Below, piece by piece: positions 15,848 to 24,826 of a stretch of DNA of 64,000 nucleotides. Position numbers and translations under genes: made by a program. Source of the stretch: Devosia submarina (GTDB lineage Bacteria; Pseudomonadota; Alphaproteobacteria; Rhizobiales; Devosiaceae). The notes under the pieces are model-generated. The model was not told the DNA's origin. It saw only the letters and a list, made by a program, of their open reading frames with translations, and made no database searches. The DNA lies in NCBI RefSeq assembly GCF_003056345.1, contig NZ_PYWB01000002.1, positions 310,001-374,000 of the forward strand. The letters run 5' to 3'. Positions within the stretch are counted from its first letter, which is position 1. The number at the start of each line of letters is the position of its first letter.

Positions 15848-17272
15848 CTAAGCCTGCAATGTTGATGGCAGGACAATGTCGAAACGGGTGCCGCTTGGCT
15901 GGTCCTTGAACAGCAATTGTCCCCCGTGAGCCTCGGCAATTTCGCGGGCGATCGACAGTCCCAGCCCCGTGCCGCCGGCCCGGGCGGAGCCCTGAAAGGC
16001 CACAAAAAGATTTTCGCGCGCCTTGGGCGGCAGGCCAGGACCATTGTCGGTGACCGAAATGGTGATATCGGCCTTGGTAGCATGCGCCCCAACGTTTACT
16101 GCCGGGTCGGGAATGTTCGCGGCGGCATGCTCCAACGCCTCGCGGGCGTTTTTAAGGAGGTTGAGCACGACACGTCCCATCTGCCCGCCATCCACATTGA
16201 GCACCAAATCATCGGGCAATTGGTTGTTGAAAACGATTGTGGGGTGTCCGGCCAACCGCGCATCGAAGGCCGCTTCTTCGATCAATGCATGCATATTGGT
16301 GGGTACCGGCGCGGGCGGCACGCTGGTCTGGCGGCCATATTCGAGCACCGATTGGGCAAAGCCGATGGCCCGGTCCAATGTGGTCACCAGGCGCGGCGCG
16401 AGACGCTGCACCTTGGGATCGTCCAGTGTCGCGACCTGATCAGACAGCAATTGCGCCGAGGTGAGGGTATTGCGCAAATCGTGGTTGATCTTGGCCACAG
16501 CCAAGCCGAGTTCGGCCAAATGGCGGCGCTGCCGGAGCATGGAAAACAGATCCTGCTCCATGGCCGCCAATTCGCGCTCCGCCACGCCGATCTCGTCCCG
16601 CCGGGGTGATGGAGCGATGATCAGCGTGCCGTTTTCCGGCTCCTGGCGGAAGGCCAGCATGTTTTCGGTCAGCCGGCGTATGGGATGAATAAAGAGGAAG
16701 CTCGCCAAGAGGTAGAGCGCCACGGCCGTCGCGGCTGCGATAGCCAGAGACAGGGCACCGATCTGGCGGGAATAGTTGAGCATTTCCTGGCGCAGAGGGC
16801 GCTCGGGCATCAGCAGTTCAACAAGGCTGGCCTCGAGATCGCCTTCGCCCACGATGCGCAAAGTGCGTCCGGGGCCAGCAAATAGGGTATCAAACGCGCC
16901 CATGATCAGTGTCGCGATGTCGGTCTGGCGCATATCGGCCGTCACGACAACGTCGGGGGTTACAGGATCGGCCAGCTCGATCAGCTGGCTTTGTCCCTGG
17001 CGGCGATAAACAATGGCATGGGCACCTGCCGAGGTAAGCAAGCGGTCGGTGAGGTTTCGCGGCAGGGCCATGACGTCGGGCACGGCATCCAGCACGTTGA
17101 CGGCGACGACACCCACCCGCAACCGATCGTTGAGCCAATTGGCCCGGAAAATGGCCAAAGAGGGCACATAGAACACGATTTCAACCAAAAGGATCACCGC
17201 GATAATGGTCGCGATGAGCTTGTTGGACAGGCCCCAGAATCGGGCAGGCAGAAAACGGCGTTTGGCTGTCAT
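15848..17272 (-). CDS. Sensor histidine kinase (no adjacent response regulator)
   Basis: The 474-residue inner-membrane sensor has transmembrane helices at about 19-40 and 171-195 around a periplasmic domain of about 130 residues, a HAMP region near 195-250, the phospho-acceptor His264 in KINHDLRN, and a C-terminal ATPase with N-box (NLLKNARE), DNGPGLP and GGTGLGLSI. The open frame extends upstream to 17692, but that part is the shadow of the preceding gene; MTAKRRF at 17272 starts just before the first helix. It lies 52 bases downstream of the Lpd-like gene on the same strand. There is no response regulator beside it, so its partner is elsewhere. Confidence 0.9.
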   Translation of the reverse strand: MTAKRRFLPARFWGLSNKLIATIIAVILLVEIVFYVPSLAIFRANWLNDRLRVGVVAVNVLDAVPDVMALPRNLTDRLLTSAGAHAIVYRRQGQSQLIELADPVTPDVVVTADMRQTDIATLIMGAFDTLFAGPGRTLRIVGEGDLEASLVELLMPERPLRQEMLNYSRQIGALSLAIAAATAVALYLLASFLFIHPIRRLTENMLAFRQEPENGTLIIAPSPRRDEIGVAERELAAMEQDLFSMLRQRRHLAELGLAVAKINHDLRNTLTSAQLLSDQVATLDDPKVQRLAPRLVTTLDRAIGFAQSVLEYGRQTSVPPAPVPTNMHALIEEAAFDARLAGHPTIVFNNQLPDDLVLNVDGGQMGRVVLNLLKNAREALEHAAANIPDPAVNVGAHATKADITISVTDNGPGLPPKARENLFVAFQGSARAGGTGLGLSIAREIAEAHGGQLLFKDQPSGTRFDIVLPSTLQA

Positions 17273-17324
17273 TTCAAGCCAGTATAGACAAAGCACGCGC
17301 AGGCGTAAGCCTGCCCGGACATTG

Positions 17325-18755
17325 CTAGGGCAACAAACGGCGCAAAGAATTCTGGCGTTTGGACCAGGAGTTCGCGGGAAGCTGGCTGGCGAACTGGTTG
17401 CCGAGGTCAACAAGCATGGCCAGCTCGCTTGTTGCAGCGATCGGCAGGCGGGCGAGTTCAGCCGCGGTGATGCCCTTGCCCATAGCGAGCGCAACGCTGG
17501 CCATGACGTCAGCAGCCCCCTGCCCGACCATGACGCCGCCCAAAACCTTGCCCGATTTTTCGACGAGGATCTTGGCGCTCCCTTCCCGCACTCCGGAAGC
17601 GCGAGCTGCTTCGTTTTCGCCGAGATTGGCGCGCAATATCCTTGAGCCCGGCTTGGGCGCTTTGAACATTTCAACGGCGCCGATCTGCGCAAGGGGTGGT
17701 TGGGTCGCGATCACGCGTAGAAGGGGAGCATGCAATTGTGCCGCGCCTCCTCGACCGGCAAATCGGTCCAGCAGACGTTCGCCCTTGCGAAGAGCCAGAT
17801 GGTAGTTGGTTTCACCAGCAGCGCCGCCGACGGCACTGATGCGCCAGTAGGAGGTGCCGCCCCATGGCGTGAGGTGCAGGCGATCGGGAGCATCGGCCTG
17901 GCGCTTGAGCTTTGTTTTTTCGGAATCTATCCAGGCGAGATCGGGAATGCGCCCCGAAGCAAGCAGGACATGGGAGATATCGAGGCTGGAAACGCGCCCG
18001 TCTGCGTCATCAAGGCTGACACCGATGCCTTGGCTACGGGGAAGGAATGCCTTGACGCTTGCGCGCTCAAGCACAGCCAAGCCTTCTTCGCGCAATTGGC
18101 GGCGCAAGATGGCGACGGCTTCAGGATCAAAGCCCTTCAGCAGTGGCCCTTGGGGCACAAGGGTCACGTCCGAGCCCAGACGACGATAGATTTGCGCCAG
18201 CTCAATAGCGGTTTCATCGCCGCCGACCACAAGCAGATGCGTGAGCTTGCGCACATTGCCCAGAATAGTGTCTGGGGTGAAATAGGCAATTTCGGAGAGG
18301 CCGGGCAGGTCCGGAATGGCTGGCGTGGATCCAGTCGCAAGAATGATGTGGGCTGGCTTAAGCAGTGTTTCGCCAATTCTCAGGCTGTTGCGCTCAGCAA
18401 ACGCTGGGTGGCCAACGACGCGTTGGACACCAAGGGCTTCGAGCCGCTCGAGGCTGAGCTGTGGAGCGCCGGAGGCAGCTATGGCTTGAGCGTGTTCGGT
18501 GATTGTCTTGTAGTTGAGCTTGGGCACGGCATTGTCAAGGCCGAGCCGTGCACCCGTCCTTATCGCCTGGGCATGCGCGGCACTGGCCGATAGCGCCGCG
18601 CGTTGCAGATGGCCCAGCAAGGGATCGCCGGGCTCGGCAGTCTCCCGGTCGACCAGAACGGTCGCAAGACCCCGCTCGCGTGCCTTGACCGCCAAACTGG
18701 CGCCAAGGCCGCCTGCGCCGATTATGCACACATCTGGTTTAAGGATCACGGGCAT
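17325..18755 (-). CDS. Lpd/mercuric reductase-like flavoprotein lacking the redox disulfide
   Basis: The 476-residue protein has the FAD motif GAGGLGAS (residues 13-20), the second dinucleotide motif VVGGDETAIELA near 186-197, an ATGSTPAIP FAD motif and a C-terminal dimerisation domain, as in dihydrolipoyl dehydrogenase. Where that family has GGTCLNxGCIPSK, this protein has GDPLLGHLQRAALSA with no cysteine. The C-terminal His-Glu catalytic pair (HAHPTxxE) reads LPIAATSE. It therefore cannot use the standard disulfide-exchange mechanism and probably has a different substrate or role. The annotation as Lpd would be misleading. Confidence 0.82.
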   Translation of the reverse strand: MPVILKPDVCIIGAGGLGASLAVKARERGLATVLVDRETAEPGDPLLGHLQRAALSASAAHAQAIRTGARLGLDNAVPKLNYKTITEHAQAIAASGAPQLSLERLEALGVQRVVGHPAFAERNSLRIGETLLKPAHIILATGSTPAIPDLPGLSEIAYFTPDTILGNVRKLTHLLVVGGDETAIELAQIYRRLGSDVTLVPQGPLLKGFDPEAVAILRRQLREEGLAVLERASVKAFLPRSQGIGVSLDDADGRVSSLDISHVLLASGRIPDLAWIDSEKTKLKRQADAPDRLHLTPWGGTSYWRISAVGGAAGETNYHLALRKGERLLDRFAGRGGAAQLHAPLLRVIATQPPLAQIGAVEMFKAPKPGSRILRANLGENEAARASGVREGSAKILVEKSGKVLGGVMVGQGAADVMASVALAMGKGITAAELARLPIAATSELAMLVDLGNQFASQLPANSWSKRQNSLRRLLP

Positions 18756-18853
18756 AGCCGCCAGTCAGGACAACAGAACTGGGCTGGACTTATGCGGCGA
18801 GACGAGCGGGAAGACAACCGGCATTGATAGCAAAGGAAGTGGGCGCGGCTGCG

Positions 18854-18882
18854 TTGACTTGCTGGCCGGTTTTCCCTATAGA
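18854..18882 (+). promoter_or_regulatory. Sigma70-type promoter of rpmH-rnpA-yidC
   Basis: TTGACT (18854-18859), a 17-base spacer and TATAGA (18877-18882) form a near-consensus housekeeping promoter about 100 bases before rpmH. Confidence 0.65.
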
Positions 18883-18985
18883 CGCCACCAACACGCACCG
18901 TGGGCGCCTGGCGCTCCATGTGTGCCCCGAATTCTTGCGATAAGCAATCAAACAAGAGGAACCGTGCCAGGCGCGGTTTAATGTC

Positions 18986-19120
18986 ATGAAGCGTACTTAC
19001 CAGCCGTCCAAGCTCGTGCGTGCTCGCCGTCACGGTTTCCGCGCCCGCATGGCGACCAAGGACGGTCGCATCATCCTGAACCGCCGCCGTAACCAGGGCC
19101 GCAAGAAGCTCTCGGCTTAA
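18986..19120 (+). CDS. rpmH: 50S ribosomal protein L34
   Basis: The 44-residue basic protein [18 protein letters not shown]... is unmistakable L34, which binds 23S rRNA in the large subunit. The length is exactly that of the family. The start is ATG 18986; the ATG five bases earlier meets an immediate stop. It leads the conserved rpmH-rnpA-yidC-yihA group, with rnpA 14 bases downstream and a good sigma70 promoter upstream. Confidence 0.98.
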   Translation: MKRTYQPSKLVRARRHGFRARMATKDGRIILNRRRNQGRKKLSA

Positions 19121-19134
19121 GGCCTTCTGGCCGC

Positions 19135-19539
19135 ATGACGGCCATGGAGCAGCCGAGCACATCTTTGCGCCGGCTCACCAAGCGTTCGCAGTTTCAACGG
19201 GCCGCCCGGGGCAATCGCGCCGGGCGTTCTGCGTTTGCGCTGCAGGCCATTGCCGCGCCTCAGCCGGAACCCGGCATCGGCTTTACCGTCACCAAGAAGA
19301 CGGGCAATTCTCCACAGCGCAATCGGATCAAGCGGCGCCTTCGCGCGGCTGTGACAGCTTGCGCGCGTGACTTTCAGGCCGCGCATGACTATGTGCTGGT
19401 CGGCAAGCCGGAAGCGCTGAGCGAACCCTTTAGCAAGCTGGTTGCCGATCTGGGCGCCGCGATCGTGCGCGTGCACGCTCCCAGATCGCCCCATGAACAT
19501 AAATCCTCCGGCCGCGGCCCACGGAAACCGAATAAATGA
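19135..19539 (+). CDS. rnpA: Ribonuclease P protein component
   Basis: The protein subunit of RNase P, which helps the RNA subunit process tRNA 5' ends. The 134-residue basic protein contains the diagnostic GFTVTKKTGNSPQRNRIKRR block (residues about 49-68, with the RNR motif). A hydrophilic C-terminal tail of about 20 residues ([21 protein letters not shown]) extends beyond the core fold, as in other alphaproteobacteria. It follows rpmH and its stop overlaps the yidC start by four bases. Confidence 0.96.
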   Translation: MTAMEQPSTSLRRLTKRSQFQRAARGNRAGRSAFALQAIAAPQPEPGIGFTVTKKTGNSPQRNRIKRRLRAAVTACARDFQAAHDYVLVGKPEALSEPFSKLVADLGAAIVRVHAPRSPHEHKSSGRGPRKPNK

Positions 19540-21368
19540 CTGACAATCGCAACATAATCCTGGCCATTGTGCTCAGCATGATCGTGCTGTTCGGCTGGCA
19601 GTTCTTCGTTGCCGGTCCGCAGCTCGAGCGTGCCCAGCAGCAGGCCCAGATCGCGGCCGAGCAGGCACAGTCCGAGGCTGCGCTGGCAACGCCCGCGGCA
19701 AACGCCCAGCCAGGCGTCGCTGGCGCTCCAGCGCCCGATGGCACGGTTTCGTTCCCCGATCGGGCCGCGGCAATTGCCGCAAGCCCGCGCGTTACCATCA
19801 ACACCGAGGACCTTGAAGGCTCGATCAACCTGACCGGGGCGCGGCTGGATGACCTCGAGCTCAAGCAGTACCGCGAAACGGTTGATCCGGATTCGCCCAT
19901 CATCACGCTGTTGACTCCTGCCGGGGCACCGAATGCCTATTTTGCCGAGCAGGGCTGGGTGCCGGCTGCAGGCGCGAATGTTGCCGTTCCCACTGGGCAG
20001 ACTGTCTGGTCGGTTGAAGGGGAAAACACAACCCTGACGGCGGCGACGCCAGTTACGCTTGCATGGGACAATGGCGCGGGTCTGATTTTCCGCCGCACCT
20101 TTGCGGTTGACGAGCACTATCTGTTCACCGTCACGCAGACGGTCGAAAACGTCGGCACGAGTGACGTAGCGCTCTTCCCCTATGCGCGTATCGCGCGCCA
20201 CGGGACGCCAAAGGTCGCCAATTTCTTTATCCAGCACGAAGGCCCACATGGCGTCCTAGGTTCCAACAATCTGGTGTCTAAGAAGTATTCCGACCTGCAG
20301 AACGACCAGCAGGTTCGCTTCGACAATACCAGTGGTTGGCTCGGTTTTTCGGACAAGTACTGGGCTACGGCCGTGCTGCCCAAGGCAGGCGAGCAGATCA
20401 ATGCGCTGTTCTCCTGGAAGAACACCGGCTCGTATGACGACTACCAGACGAGCTTTGTGGAAACGACGCCGGTTGTGGTCGCAGGCGGTCAAACAGCGAC
20501 GCATGAAAGCTATGTGTTCGCGGGCGCCAAGGAAGAATCGGTCATTTCGTCCTATGAGCAGCAATATGGCTTTGATCGCCTGGAGCTGCTGATCGACTGG
20601 GGTTGGCTGCACTTCATCACCAAGCCCATGTATTATCTGCTGACGTTCCTTTACGGCATTCTGGGCAATTTCGGCCTGGCGATCCTGGCCGTGACCGTTA
20701 TCGTCAAGGCGCTGTTCTTCCCACTTGCCAGCCGTTCCTATGCTTCCATGGCCGCCATGCGCCGCGTGCAGCCGGAGATGAAGGCCATCCAGGAGCGTCT
20801 CAAGGACGATCGCCCTGCCCAGCAGCAGGCGATGATGGAGCTCTACAAGAAGGAAAAGATCAATCCGCTGAGCGGCTGCTGGCCGATCCTGATCCAGATT
20901 CCAGTGTTCTTTGCCCTTTACACCGTTATTTTCATCAGCCTCGACATGCGCCATGCGCCGTTCTTTGGCTGGATCCAGGATCTGGCGGCGCCCGATCCAA
21001 CGAATATCTTCACCCTGTTCGGCCTGATCCCTTGGGATCCAACCGTGCTTCCCATCATTGGCGGCTTCCTGCATCTGGGCATTTGGCCTGTGATCATGGG
21101 CATCACCATGTGGGTGCAGATGAAGCTCAACCCGCCGCCGCCCGATCCGACGCAGGCCATGATCTTCAACTGGATGCCGGTGATCTTCACCTTCATGCTC
21201 GGGACCTTCCCGGCGGGCCTTGTGATCTACTGGGCGTGGAACAATACGCTCTCGGTGACCCAGCAATGGTTCATCATGAAGCGGCATGGGGCCGAGGTGA
21301 ATTTGCTCGGCAATATCCTCGACAGCTTCCGGCGCAAGCCCAAGACGGCCGAACCCACCAAGTCCTGA
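19536..21368 (+). CDS. yidC: Membrane protein insertase YidC
   Basis: Inserts and folds inner-membrane proteins, alone or with SecYEG. The 610-residue product has the N-terminal anchor helix (residues 5-25), an Ala/Gln-rich linker, the large periplasmic beta domain (about 70-350) of Gram-negative YidC, and the C-terminal group of five membrane helices starting near [19 protein letters not shown]. The basic cytoplasmic loop carrying [25 protein letters not shown] is complete. It overlaps rnpA by ATGA. The C-terminal tail is basic, as in family members that contact ribosomes. Confidence 0.97.
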   Translation: MTDNRNIILAIVLSMIVLFGWQFFVAGPQLERAQQQAQIAAEQAQSEAALATPAANAQPGVAGAPAPDGTVSFPDRAAAIAASPRVTINTEDLEGSINLTGARLDDLELKQYRETVDPDSPIITLLTPAGAPNAYFAEQGWVPAAGANVAVPTGQTVWSVEGENTTLTAATPVTLAWDNGAGLIFRRTFAVDEHYLFTVTQTVENVGTSDVALFPYARIARHGTPKVANFFIQHEGPHGVLGSNNLVSKKYSDLQNDQQVRFDNTSGWLGFSDKYWATAVLPKAGEQINALFSWKNTGSYDDYQTSFVETTPVVVAGGQTATHESYVFAGAKEESVISSYEQQYGFDRLELLIDWGWLHFITKPMYYLLTFLYGILGNFGLAILAVTVIVKALFFPLASRSYASMAAMRRVQPEMKAIQERLKDDRPAQQQAMMELYKKEKINPLSGCWPILIQIPVFFALYTVIFISLDMRHAPFFGWIQDLAAPDPTNIFTLFGLIPWDPTVLPIIGGFLHLGIWPVIMGITMWVQMKLNPPPPDPTQAMIFNWMPVIFTFMLGTFPAGLVIYWAWNNTLSVTQQWFIMKRHGAEVNLLGNILDSFRRKPKTAEPTKS

Positions 21369-21395
21369 TCGCCATACAGCGTCAGAAATGTTAAA

Positions 21396-21420
21396 GCCCG
21401 CCGGACACAATCCGGCGGGC
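21396..21420 (+). terminator. Hairpin between yidC and yihA
   Basis: GCCCGCCGG (21396-21404) pairs perfectly with CCGGCGGGC (21412-21420). No U-tract follows. It sits 25 bases before the yihA start and may trim read-through into that gene rather than end transcription. Confidence 0.5.
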
Positions 21421-21444
21421 AAATTCTTTGAAAACGAGCCACAC

Positions 21445-22089
21445 ATGAGCGAAATCGATTATCCGCCCGACAGCATCGAACGTGGACGGCTGTTGTTTGC
21501 GCGGCCCTTCCTGTTCACCAAGGGCTGCGTACGCATCGCCGACCTGCCGCCAATGGATCGGGTGGAAATTGCTTTCGCCGGCCGCTCCAATGTTGGCAAG
21601 TCGAGCCTGATCAATGCGCTGTGCGGCACATCGGGCCTGGCGCGTACGTCCAATACGCCAGGACGGACGCAGGAACTCAACATCTTCGAGAGCCAGAGCG
21701 AGAATTTGCGCATTGTCGATATGCCCGGCTATGGCTATGCCAAGGCGCCCGAAGACAAGGTGCGTGCGTGGACTAAGCTGATCCACCAATATCTGACCGG
21801 CCGCGCAACATTGCGGCGCGTCTATGTGCTGGTGGACGGACGCCATGGGCCCAAGGACAATGACCTGACGGTTATGAACGAGCTCGACAAGGCTGCCGTC
21901 AGCTATCAGATCGTTCTGACCAAATCGGATAAGCCGCTTGCCAAGGACCTCGAGAAGGTCATCGCGGCGACGCGTGCGGCGATCGCCAAACGACCTGCGG
22001 CGCACCCGCATGTGATCCTTACGTCCTCGATAAAGGGCGATGGGCTCAGGGAATTGCGCACCGAAATTGCGATGCTGCTGGAAAGCTGA
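21445..22089 (+). CDS. yihA: Ribosome biogenesis GTP-binding protein YihA/YsxC (EngB)
   Basis: The 214-residue Era-like GTPase needed for late 50S subunit assembly has the G1 P-loop GRSNVGKSS, the G2 threonine in [12 protein letters not shown]3 in DMPGYGYA, and G4 TKSDK (in [10 protein letters not shown]). The start ATG 21445 removes an upstream extension that would run through the hairpin. It follows yidC in the conserved alphaproteobacterial order, but the usual next gene argB is displaced by about 4.2 kb here. Confidence 0.95.
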   Translation: MSEIDYPPDSIERGRLLFARPFLFTKGCVRIADLPPMDRVEIAFAGRSNVGKSSLINALCGTSGLARTSNTPGRTQELNIFESQSENLRIVDMPGYGYAKAPEDKVRAWTKLIHQYLTGRATLRRVYVLVDGRHGPKDNDLTVMNELDKAAVSYQIVLTKSDKPLAKDLEKVIAATRAAIAKRPAAHPHVILTSSIKGDGLRELRTEIAMLLES

Positions 22090-22236
22090 GGCATGGCGGT
22101 GAAGCTGCCTCGCGTGACACAAAGGCTCAGTGGTGAGCCCATCGAACCATGGGGTTCAAGCGCGCGGGCTTGAGTGCCACAACCTCGTCGTTCGGCAGGC
22201 CCGGGATGAGGTCTACCGACGGTTTTTTGGAAGGGC

Positions 22237-22632
22237 TTAGCGGGTCGTCATTGCTACCCAGCGGCGCAGCACCTCGCCAATGGCTTGCGCCTTGCTCGTC
22301 AAATCGGTGCTATCCTTAATTGTGATCACGCCTCGATCGGGTGCGGCCCAGGCAATCAGCTTGTGGGGGTCCTCGAAACGAAACAGATCGTCGGCACCCG
22401 CCTTCGCGCCACGGTGCAGGATGATCTGCACGCGGTTCCCCGGGTGAAGGCGCATGGTTATACGGTCAGCATCGCCTCGGCCGTAATTGGGCGCATTTGC
22501 CTTGATGGCTTCAGTTAAGCCGGGAACCGCGTCCAGGATCAGCTGGCGTAGCGCAACAATCTCAGACTTGCGGGTGTGATCCAGGCCATCCAGGAAGATG
22601 TCCACGTCAGAGAGCTTTTCCGCTGCAGCCAT
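22237..22632 (-). CDS. DUF1801 domain protein (YdhG-like)
   Basis: The 131-residue soluble protein belongs to the DUF1801/YdhG-like group, with the usual IDGLDHTRKSEIVALRQLIL-type opening helix, APNYG, and a hydrophobic core ending in a C-terminal helix. The family has an unassigned biochemical role. It starts one base after the stop of the glutamine amidotransferase gene on the same strand, so the two form a translationally coupled pair. Confidence 0.8.
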   Translation of the reverse strand: MAAAEKLSDVDIFLDGLDHTRKSEIVALRQLILDAVPGLTEAIKANAPNYGRGDADRITMRLHPGNRVQIILHRGAKAGADDLFRFEDPHKLIAWAAPDRGVITIKDSTDLTSKAQAIGEVLRRWVAMTTR

Positions 22633-22633
22633 T

Positions 22634-23341
22634 TCAGCCTGCCTTCAAGAACTGTCCGATATATCCGGCAACATCGCCGCTATTGGATGGTTTTGCAATC
22701 GAGGCTAGCGCCTTGTCCACCACCTCATCAGCAACGGTGCCGCGACGCAACTCAGCCAACGCGATGGTATAATCGTCCAAGAATTCGGGATGCGGCTGCA
22801 GGCTCAGCGCGCGGCCGTTGCGATAGAAAAGCCCGGCATTGGGCGCGAATTCCGAAGCCAGGATCACATCGGCATCTCCTGGCCGCAGGATGATCTGGTC
22901 CTGATGTGAGCAGGCAAGCGAGAGCGCAGCCGGTGCGGCTTGCATGAACGGGGGGCGCTGAAGCACCTGATAGGTGTGCCGGCCAAGGCCCCAGCCCTTT
23001 TCTGATTTTCGAACGTCACCACCCAAGGCGTCTGCCATGATCTGGTGACCAAAACAGACGCCCAGCATCGGCGTAAGGGCGCAATAAGCGCTGCGGATAA
23101 ATTCGCGCAATGGCTCAAGCCAGGGCAGATCATCATAGACGCCAGCTGGGGATCCCGTGATGACGATTGCTTCGAGATCAGCTGGATGGGGGCAAGGCTC
23201 ACCATCCGACACGGCGATTGTCTCATAGGTAAAGCCCAATCCCGTGCTGTCGAACATGCGCTCGAACATTTTTCGATATGGCCCGAATTTCGGGCGCAAC
23301 GGGGCGGGCACTTCGCCTGTCTGGATGATGGTGAGCTTCAT
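22634..23341 (-). CDS. Class I glutamine amidotransferase-like protein
   Basis: The 235-residue stand-alone GATase1 fold has the nucleophile cysteine in LGVCFGHQ (about residue 95) and a C-terminal QPHPEF segment carrying the His-x-Glu part of the triad. Without a synthetase domain it probably acts on small glutamyl compounds or as a GMP-synthase-like amidotransferase; no partner is visible. It is paired with the DUF1801 gene, and the two were apparently placed between yihA and argB. Confidence 0.85.
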   Translation of the reverse strand: MKLTIIQTGEVPAPLRPKFGPYRKMFERMFDSTGLGFTYETIAVSDGEPCPHPADLEAIVITGSPAGVYDDLPWLEPLREFIRSAYCALTPMLGVCFGHQIMADALGGDVRKSEKGWGLGRHTYQVLQRPPFMQAAPAALSLACSHQDQIILRPGDADVILASEFAPNAGLFYRNGRALSLQPHPEFLDDYTIALAELRRGTVADEVVDKALASIAKPSNSGDVAGYIGQFLKAG

Positions 23342-23420
23342 GTGGGGCTCCAGCTATAAGCCGGTTCTTAGCGGGGTATTGGCCATGTGCAAAGCTGAGG
23401 CAGGGCCCACATAAACAAAA

Positions 23421-23441
23421 ATCCCCGCCGGGGGCGGGGAT
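23421..23441 (-). terminator. Terminator after msrB
   Basis: ATCCCCGCC (23421-23429) pairs with GGCGGGGAT (23433-23441). On the minus strand the hairpin is followed by a U-rich tract (complement of ATAAACAAAAA), so it ends the msrB transcript. Confidence 0.8.
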
Positions 23442-23463
23442 CTCAAGATCGCGGCCGATGTTC

Positions 23464-23958
23464 CTATGCGGGCTGGAACTTCAGTGCCACGCCATTGATG
23501 CAATAGCGCAGGCCGGTTGGTGGAGGACCATCCTCGAACACATGCCCCTGGTGTCCGCCGCAATTGGAACAATGCACTTCGGTGCGTGTCATGAAGAGCG
23601 AGTTGTCTATCGTGGTGCCAAGGGCACCGTCGATATAGGTGTAAAAACTCGGCCACCCGGTGCGGCTGTCGTATTTGGTTTCGGATGTAAAGAGCGGCTG
23701 CTCGCAGCCTGCGCATAAAAAGGTACCGGCACGCTTTTCGTCGTTTAGCGGAGAAGAAAAAGCGTATTCGGTGCCTTCGTGGCGCAGGACATCATAGGCC
23801 GCTGGGTCGAGCCTTGCTTTCCATTCTTCGTCGGTCAACTTGAACGGGAAATCTCCCTCGGCCGCCTGGACGGACGCCACCGAGCGCAAAAGACCAAAGG
23901 CCGAGAGGGCAACAATAGCTGTTCCGCCCAGAAGCACGCTACGACGATCCATCATCAT
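23464..23958 (-). CDS. msrB: Exported peptide-methionine (R)-S-oxide reductase
   Basis: Reduces methionine-R-sulfoxide in proteins. The N-terminus MMMDRRSVLLGGTAIVALSA carries a twin-arginine motif and hydrophobic stretch, ending near VQAAEG, so periplasmic export by Tat is predicted. The MsrB domain has the zinc cysteines CAGC and CSNC and the catalytic cysteine in RYCIN near the C-terminus. Three consecutive ATGs (23958, 23955, 23952) follow GGGAAGAG; the last two have the better spacing. It lies downstream of the fasciclin gene and the sigma/anti-sigma pair, which suggests a periplasmic oxidative-stress module. Confidence 0.92.
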   Translation of the reverse strand: MMMDRRSVLLGGTAIVALSAFGLLRSVASVQAAEGDFPFKLTDEEWKARLDPAAYDVLRHEGTEYAFSSPLNDEKRAGTFLCAGCEQPLFTSETKYDSRTGWPSFYTYIDGALGTTIDNSLFMTRTEVHCSNCGGHQGHVFEDGPPPTGLRYCINGVALKFQPA

Positions 23959-24115
23959 CACTCTTCCCGCTTGTAAGAGGCCCCGCATCTGATCCGCGGT
24001 GCGGCGAAGCGGGGCTGATTGAGTGCCAGTCTACGATTTCTGGCTGTGTCGGGCATCACAAGTTGTGGTGAGGGTAGACGCGCCGCCGCTCACCTGCAAC
24101 TCTGCTCGCTGAAGC

Positions 24116-24676
24116 TTACGAGGACGGCAGCAGTACTTTGTCGATGACGTGAATCACGCCATTGGACTGATCCACATCCGCAATGGTCACAGTGGCCACG
24201 CCACCCGTTGCGTCCGTGATCTTAACGGCATCCCCGTCCAGTTCAAAGGTCAATTCGGCGCCCTGAACGGTTTCGGCCGAATAGCTGCCATCATTGTCTT
24301 CGATCAGCTTGATGAGATCGGCCGCATGGATATCACCGGCAACAACGTGATAGGTCAGAACTGCAGTCAGCTGGTCCTTGTTCTCGGGCTCGAGCAGGGT
24401 CTCTACAGTGCCTTCTGGAAGGGATTCGAAGGCAGCGTTGACGGGCGCAAAAACGGTGAACGGGCCTTCACCCGACAGCGTCTCGACCAAGCCGGCGGCC
24501 TGAACGGCTGCAACAAGGGTCGTGTGGTCAGCGGAATTTACGGCATTCTCGACGATGTTCTTGTCGGCATACATGGCAGCGCCGCCAACTTCCGGATTGT
24601 CCTGGGCGTATACGGCAGCGCCGGAGAGCGAACCGACGGAGAGCATGGCGGCAAGGGTAAGAGCACGGAGATTCAT
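24116..24676 (-). CDS. Secreted fasciclin (FAS1) domain protein
   Basis: The 186-residue exported protein has a signal peptide of about 24 residues (cleavage near VYAQ-DN) and one FAS1 domain. The diagnostic H1 block GPFTVFAPVNAAFESLP (around 70-86) and H2 block NGVIHVIDKVLLP (C-terminus) are both present. FAS1 proteins mediate adhesion or surface interactions. A good AAGGAA ribosome site precedes ATG 24676. It lies between msrB and the RskA-type anti-sigma gene, an arrangement that recalls mycobacterial SigK control of FAS1 proteins. Confidence 0.9.
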   Translation of the reverse strand: MNLRALTLAAMLSVGSLSGAAVYAQDNPEVGGAAMYADKNIVENAVNSADHTTLVAAVQAAGLVETLSGEGPFTVFAPVNAAFESLPEGTVETLLEPENKDQLTAVLTYHVVAGDIHAADLIKLIEDNDGSYSAETVQGAELTFELDGDAVKITDATGGVATVTIADVDQSNGVIHVIDKVLLPSS

Positions 24677-24826
24677 TGGTTTGTTCCTTCCTGTGTTTCG
24701 TTCCCATTCATCGTCTGGGACACGGGAAGCTACGGAGCTGCACGAGAGGCAGTTTCGGTGAGTTTCCGCCGAAATTTCGCATTTATCGTGAAACTTTTCG
24801 CAAGCGCTTTTCGTACGCGCAGCCCC

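Noticed and set aside
17273-17692. N-terminal extension of the histidine kinase frame
   Set aside because: It overlaps the preceding flavoprotein gene by most of its length and has no helices; the kinase starts at 17272.
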